Shown here piece after piece: positions 29,857 to 33,124 of a stretch of DNA of 33,124 nucleotides. Each line of letters starts with the position of its first letter. The stretch's first letter is position 1. This stretch comes from an uncultured Mucilaginibacter sp. (GTDB lineage Bacteria; Bacteroidota; Bacteroidia; Sphingobacteriales; Sphingobacteriaceae), in assembly GCF_946481715.1 (NCBI RefSeq), contig NZ_CAMLOV010000049.1, positions 1 through 33,124 on the forward strand. Direction: 5' to 3'. The notes under the pieces were generated by a model. That model ran no database searches. It had not been told where the DNA came from and worked only from the letters and a program-made list of their open reading frames with translations. The position numbers were made by a program, and so were the translations under genes.

Positions 29857-29987
29857 GAGTCAAGAATCAAGAGACAAGAATCAAGAGGCAAGAATTAAGA
29901 ATCAAGAGGCAAGAGTTAAGAGACGGGAATCAAGAGAAAAGAATTAAGGCCGTATTTGTCTTGTATCTTGATTCTCGTCTCTTGATT
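29857..29987. repeat. Tandem AGAATCAAGAG(A/G)CA repeat with inverted end
   Basis: About six imperfect copies of a 12-16-bp unit around AATCAAGAG run through 29857-29940; the far end 29964-29987 carries two inverted copies (TCTTGATTCT). It touches the stop codon of the 3-hydroxybutyryl-CoA dehydrogenase gene. Unit spacing and lack of conserved spacers exclude a CRISPR. Confidence 0.7.
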
Positions 29988-30878
29988 CTACTTCTGGAAT
30001 TTCTTCGCTACCACCAGTTCCTTACTCCCTGCCGTATACTGGTAAAATCCGGTGCCCGATTTTACGCCCAGTTGCCCGGCCATTACCATATTTACCAGCA
30101 GGGGGCATGGCGCATATTTAGGGTTGCCGAAGCCTTTGTGCAATACATTCAATATCGCCAGGCAAACATCCAGTCCTATAAAATCGGCTAACTGTAAAGG
30201 GCCCATGGGGTGGGCCATGCCAAGTTTCATTACGGTATCAATTTCGTTTACGCCGGCCACGCCTTCAAATAAGGTATAAATGGCCTCGTTTATCATGGGC
30301 ATTAATATGCGGTTGGCCACAAAGCCCGGGTAATCGTTCACCTCCACCGGCGATTTGCCTAAAGTAAGCGCCAAATTCATAATGGTTTTGGTTACCTCAT
30401 CGGTAGTGGAGTAGCCGCGTATTACTTCTACCAGTTTCATCACCGGTACCGGGTTCATAAAGTGCATGCCTATCACTTTATCCGGCCGGTTGGTAGCCGC
30501 GGCAATTTCGGTGATAGATATAGAGGAGGTGTTTGATGCCAGTATCGCCTCCGGCTTGCAAACCTCGCTTAGCTGCTTAAAAAGTTTTAGTTTTATTTCC
30601 CGGTTCTCGGTGGCTGCCTCAACTACCAAATCGGCATCACCTGCGCCTTCATAAGCATCGGTATAAGTTTTTATATTGGCGAGGGTGGCTGTTTTGGCTT
30701 CCTCATTTATAGTGCCTTTTTTTACCTGCCTGTCCAGGTTGTTGGCAATGGTTTGCAGGGCTTTTTGCAGGGCGTCGTTGCTGATATCAACAAGCGAAAC
30801 ACTAAACCCGTTTTGCGCAAAGGTATGGGCTATGCCATTACCCATGGTGCCCGAGCCTATTACTGTAATATTCTTCAT
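29988..30878 (-). CDS. 3-hydroxybutyryl-CoA dehydrogenase family enzyme
   Basis: A 296-residue NAD(P)-dependent 3-hydroxyacyl-CoA dehydrogenase. The N-terminal Rossmann loop is VIGSGTMGNGIA (6-17), followed by VSLVDIS; catalytic residues lie in ASNTSSISITEIA and GMHFMNPVPVMKLVE (His-Glu pair), and the C-terminal 3HCDH domain has GMAHPMGPLQLADFIGLD. The length fits the single-function short form. It oxidises 3-hydroxyacyl-CoA to the 3-keto form or reverses it, in fatty-acid or butanoate metabolism. No partner genes are adjacent. Confidence 0.93.
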   Translation of the reverse strand: MKNITVIGSGTMGNGIAHTFAQNGFSVSLVDISNDALQKALQTIANNLDRQVKKGTINEEAKTATLANIKTYTDAYEGAGDADLVVEAATENREIKLKLFKQLSEVCKPEAILASNTSSISITEIAAATNRPDKVIGMHFMNPVPVMKLVEVIRGYSTTDEVTKTIMNLALTLGKSPVEVNDYPGFVANRILMPMINEAIYTLFEGVAGVNEIDTVMKLGMAHPMGPLQLADFIGLDVCLAILNVLHKGFGNPKYAPCPLLVNMVMAGQLGVKSGTGFYQYTAGSKELVVAKKFQK

Positions 30879-30924
30879 CTGAGGTAAAATTATGATTACG
30901 GGGCTATATTAAGCAATAATTCAA

Positions 30925-30955
30925 TTTGATTTACAGTTAATATTGCATAATTTAA
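30925..30955 (+). promoter_or_regulatory. Possible promoter of the secreted-protein gene at 31003
   Basis: TTTG (30925-30928), 19 bp, TAATTTAA (30948-30955), which differs from TAnnTTTG at two bases. The leader would be about 40 nt. Confidence 0.35.
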
Positions 30956-31002
30956 CACCTGTACACTTGCTACCCTAACAAGCCTGCTTTAATTATACGC
31001 CT

Positions 31003-31674
31003 ATGAAATACTTTAAATTTTGGGCCACCGTAATTTGCCTTTCGGTTACGGTGCATGCTGCCCGTGCACAGTTTAGGTACTATACAGATTCCCGGCCGGT
31101 ACGGTATATCGATTATACAAATGTAGAAGGCACCCCATATTTATACCCTGATTGGGTACCAGGTTCGGTGAAACTTACAGATGGCACCACCAATGATGCC
31201 CCAATTGAATTAAAATACAACCTTGTTAGCGACGAGGTTTCATTTAAAGATAAAGCGGGCCAGGAATTGGTATTTGTAAAGCCCGTTGCCGAATTTACAC
31301 TAAACAGTGCCGACAATAGCGGGCTGCCTCATAAATACCGCAGTGGCTATAAAGATATTGAAGGCACAGCCCCCGCGTCGTTTTTTGAGGTACTGGCTGA
31401 TGGCAAAGTGCAACTGCTTAAGCGTTTTACAAAATTGTTGTTCGAGAGCCAGCCAATTGGCTCGGCAAGTAAACTGCAACAGTTTATAGATAAAACAAAG
31501 TATTACCTTGTAATAAACGGTAAGGCGCTGCAGGTAAAAAATGATAAGAAAGCGCTGCTGGCTGCACTGGGCGATAAGCAGGCCCAATTGGAGGACTACA
31601 TTAAAGCAAACAAAGTAAACTTTAAGAACGACGCGCAGCTGGGCAAACTGGTAGACTATTATAACACTTTATAA
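31003..31674 (+). CDS. Secreted protein of unknown function
   Basis: A 223-residue protein with a signal peptide (about 1-22, cleavage after ARA) and no family that I recognise. The mature part starts with aromatic-rich FRYYTDSRPVRYIDYTNVEGTPYLYPDWVPGS, then a beta-rich middle and a lysine-rich helical C-terminus (KKALLAALGDKQAQLEDYIKANKV). It ends 20 bp before the Crp/Fnr regulator gene, so the two may be co-transcribed. Confidence 0.7.
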   Translation: MKYFKFWATVICLSVTVHAARAQFRYYTDSRPVRYIDYTNVEGTPYLYPDWVPGSVKLTDGTTNDAPIELKYNLVSDEVSFKDKAGQELVFVKPVAEFTLNSADNSGLPHKYRSGYKDIEGTAPASFFEVLADGKVQLLKRFTKLLFESQPIGSASKLQQFIDKTKYYLVINGKALQVKNDKKALLAALGDKQAQLEDYIKANKVNFKNDAQLGKLVDYYNTL

Positions 31675-31694
31675 AATGCCGGTATTTAAATAAT

Positions 31695-32288
31695 ATGCTG
31701 AACGCCGAGGAAATAAATTTTTACCTCTCCACTTTTAAGGGGCTCGACCTAAAGGATATTTATGATATACTGAAGCTGGCGCACGTAAAAAAACTACAGG
31801 CCGGCGATGTATATATAGCACAAGGCGATACACATCAAAAATTGGGTTATATCCGCAAGGGGCTTATCCGTGCTTATCATCTCAAAGAAAACGGCGACGA
31901 CCTCACCCTGTTGCTACAGTGGGAGGGCAAATTTGTAGCTTCGCACGATGCCATCATTCACCAGCGGCCGTCGCGCTTTATTTACCAGGCACTGGAAGAT
32001 ACCGTGTTGATGGAGATAGATTACAACAAAGCTCAACCCATCCTCAACAACAACCCAAGGCTATCATCTACCCAGGCAACTTTTTTGCGCAGCATGCTTG
32101 CCGAATCGATGGGCAGGGTGGAGTCGTTTATCCTATTATCGCCCGAGGAGCGCTACCAGCAACTGCTGCGCGAGAAGCCAAACATTGTAAACCGCGTTGC
32201 TGATAAATACCTGGCTACTTTATTGGGCATCACCCCGGTATCGTTAAGCCGCATCCGCAAGCGTATATCTTCGCAAGGCAAACGTTAA
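31695..32288 (+). CDS. Crp/Fnr-family transcriptional regulator
   Basis: A 197-residue regulator with a cyclic-nucleotide-type beta-roll (about 25-115, KKLQAGDVYIAQGDTHQKLGYIRKGLIRAYH) and a C-terminal winged helix (about 150-195, ADKYLATLLGITPVSLSRIRKRI). The cAMP-binding residues of true CRP are not apparent and no FNR cysteines exist, so it is one of the many Bacteroidota Crp-like regulators with unknown ligand. It lies between the secreted protein and the desaturase, which are possible targets. Confidence 0.9.
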   Translation: MLNAEEINFYLSTFKGLDLKDIYDILKLAHVKKLQAGDVYIAQGDTHQKLGYIRKGLIRAYHLKENGDDLTLLLQWEGKFVASHDAIIHQRPSRFIYQALEDTVLMEIDYNKAQPILNNNPRLSSTQATFLRSMLAESMGRVESFILLSPEERYQQLLREKPNIVNRVADKYLATLLGITPVSLSRIRKRISSQGKR

Positions 32289-32324
32289 TTATCTTTTGTT
32301 AATTTTTAGAGGTAAATCCAATGC

Positions 32325-32332
32325 TACCTTTG
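32325..32332 (+). promoter_or_regulatory. -7 box of the desaturase gene
   Basis: TACCTTTG is an exact TAnnTTTG match 18 bp before the start codon at 32351, so the gene probably has its own short-leader transcript despite following the regulator gene closely. A clear -33 TTTG is missing at the right distance. Confidence 0.5.
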
Positions 32333-32350
32333 GTTTATTAACCAACAGAT

Positions 32351-33124
32351 ATGGAAAAGGCGCTTCAAATCCTGCTTACAATATTCAGTATTACGGCTAT
32401 GCGGTACTTTATAATAGCGGGAGTGCCATTTTTTTTATTTTATAAATTGATAGCCAGGTGGTATGCTAAAGGGAAGATCCAAAACCGCAAGGCGGGCCTA
32501 AATGATTTTAAACGGGAGATACTTCATTCTGTGCAAACCTCGGCTGTATTTGCGGTAATAGCTTACATTATTTTATATACGCCCGTAAGAAACTATACAC
32601 AGCTTTACGATTCGTTTACCGATTTCCCGTTGTGGTACCTGCCGGTGAGTTTAGTGCTAAGCCTGGTTATTCATGATACTTATTTTTACTGGATGCATCG
32701 TTTATTGCATCATAAAAACCTGTTTAAATATGCGCATGTAACGCACCATCAAAGCACTAACCCATCGCCCTGGGCATCGTACTCTTTCCATTTTTTAGAG
32801 GCATGGACAGAGGGTGCTGTATTGCTGGTTATTACGGTGGTGATGCCTATACACCCCATTGTAGTAGTTTGGTTTACTATTGTGGGCTTTGTGATAAATG
32901 TTTACGGGCATTTAGGTTACGAGGTAGCGCCAAAATGGCTAAGGGGTTCGTTCCTGTTTCAAATTGTCAACACATCGGTATACCATAATATCCATCACAA
33001 TAAATTTAAGGGCAATTACGGCTTGTATTTCAGGATGTGGGACAGGCTGATGGGTACCGAGCATCCGGACTACGTGAAAGATTACGACCGCCTGCAAGCA
33101 AGCAGATTTGGGGAGAAGCAGGTT
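32351..33124 (+). CDS. Sterol desaturase / fatty acid hydroxylase family protein (3' end cut by window)
   Basis: 258 codons are visible and the frame is open at the window end. Start MEKALQIL at 32351, with at least four membrane helices. The di-iron histidine boxes are in place: HDTYFYWMHRLLHH, HVTHHQSTNPSPWA, and YHNIHHNKFKGNYGLYF. The family inserts oxygen or double bonds into lipids at the membrane; the substrate (fatty acid, sphingolipid, carotenoid or hopanoid-like) cannot be told. Little of the protein is probably missing, since the last box is followed by MWDRLMGTEH. Confidence 0.9.
   Translation, partial: MEKALQILLTIFSITAMRYFIIAGVPFFLFYKLIARWYAKGKIQNRKAGLNDFKREILHSVQTSAVFAVIAYIILYTPVRNYTQLYDSFTDFPLWYLPVSLVLSLVIHDTYFYWMHRLLHHKNLFKYAHVTHHQSTNPSPWASYSFHFLEAWTEGAVLLVITVVMPIHPIVVVWFTIVGFVINVYGHLGYEVAPKWLRGSFLFQIVNTSVYHNIHHNKFKGNYGLYFRMWDRLMGTEHPDYVKDYDRLQASRFGEKQV

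Noticed and set aside
29857..29987. CRISPR-like array
   Set aside because: Units are 12-16 bp, imperfect and contiguous, without constant repeats and unique spacers, and no cas gene exists.
29853..30191. A 112-codon plus-strand frame
   Set aside because: Its first 35 codons translate the tandem AATCAAGAG repeat and the rest runs antisense through the dehydrogenase gene; no family signature.

Overview
The window looks like the chromosome of a Bacteroidota bacterium, most likely Sphingobacteriaceae and close to Mucilaginibacter or Pedobacter. The signs are TAnnTTTG-type -7 promoter boxes with few Shine-Dalgarno sites, a TonB-dependent receptor with an N-terminal CarboxypepD_reg-like domain, an HxlR regulator, a DUF2975/XRE pair, a YXWGXW lipoprotein, and several families of intergenic inverted repeats. 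I see no tRNA or rRNA gene, transposase, integrase, phage gene or CRISPR array.

Layout. Positions 31-1095 hold a divergent hxlR/azoR pair sharing a tandem palindromic operator. Positions 1256-4807 hold a TIGR02117/DUF2459 protein, a DUF5990 protein and the proBA operon for proline synthesis. Positions 5175-8129 encode a 984-residue TonB-dependent receptor behind a leader with two hairpins, followed by a secreted protein of unknown function. Positions 9574-17045 are a minus-strand assimilatory sulfate reduction operon. In transcription order it is: sulfite reductase with a HEPN-like C-terminus, cobA, a siroheme synthase fused to a TSUP/TauE transporter, cysH (an APS reductase by its cysteines), cysD and cysN. 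Together they activate sulfate to APS, reduce APS to sulfite and sulfite to sulfide, and make the siroheme the last enzyme needs. No APS kinase is present, in agreement with the APS-reductase signature. The operon starts with a roughly 155-nt leader ending in an intrinsic terminator 25 bp before the first start codon.

Positions 17482-27362 are richer in nitrogen and arginine functions: a speA-type arginine decarboxylase, a RidA-like protein, CtlX (citrulline hydrolase type) and an arginine-deiminase-family enzyme, with argS next. Between them lie a 59-residue small protein, a ClpN-TPR fusion, two small membrane proteins, a methyltransferase and the XRE/DUF2975 pair. The right end holds the YXWGXW lipoprotein, a 3-hydroxybutyryl-CoA dehydrogenase, a secreted unknown, a Crp/Fnr regulator and a sterol desaturase family protein cut by the window end.

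The most interesting observations are: (1) a diverged, mostly synonymously different copy of the 3' end of speA directly after the RidA-like gene, which is also GC-rich and has a canonical Shine-Dalgarno site, so this gene looks like an inserted cassette; (2) a candidate attenuator or riboswitch leader in front of the sulfite reductase operon; (3) two unusual fusions in that operon; (4) six T-tracts phased at the DNA helical repeat upstream of the small ORF; (5) a pair of about 115-bp MITE-like elements in opposite orientation, one of them inside the cys operon.
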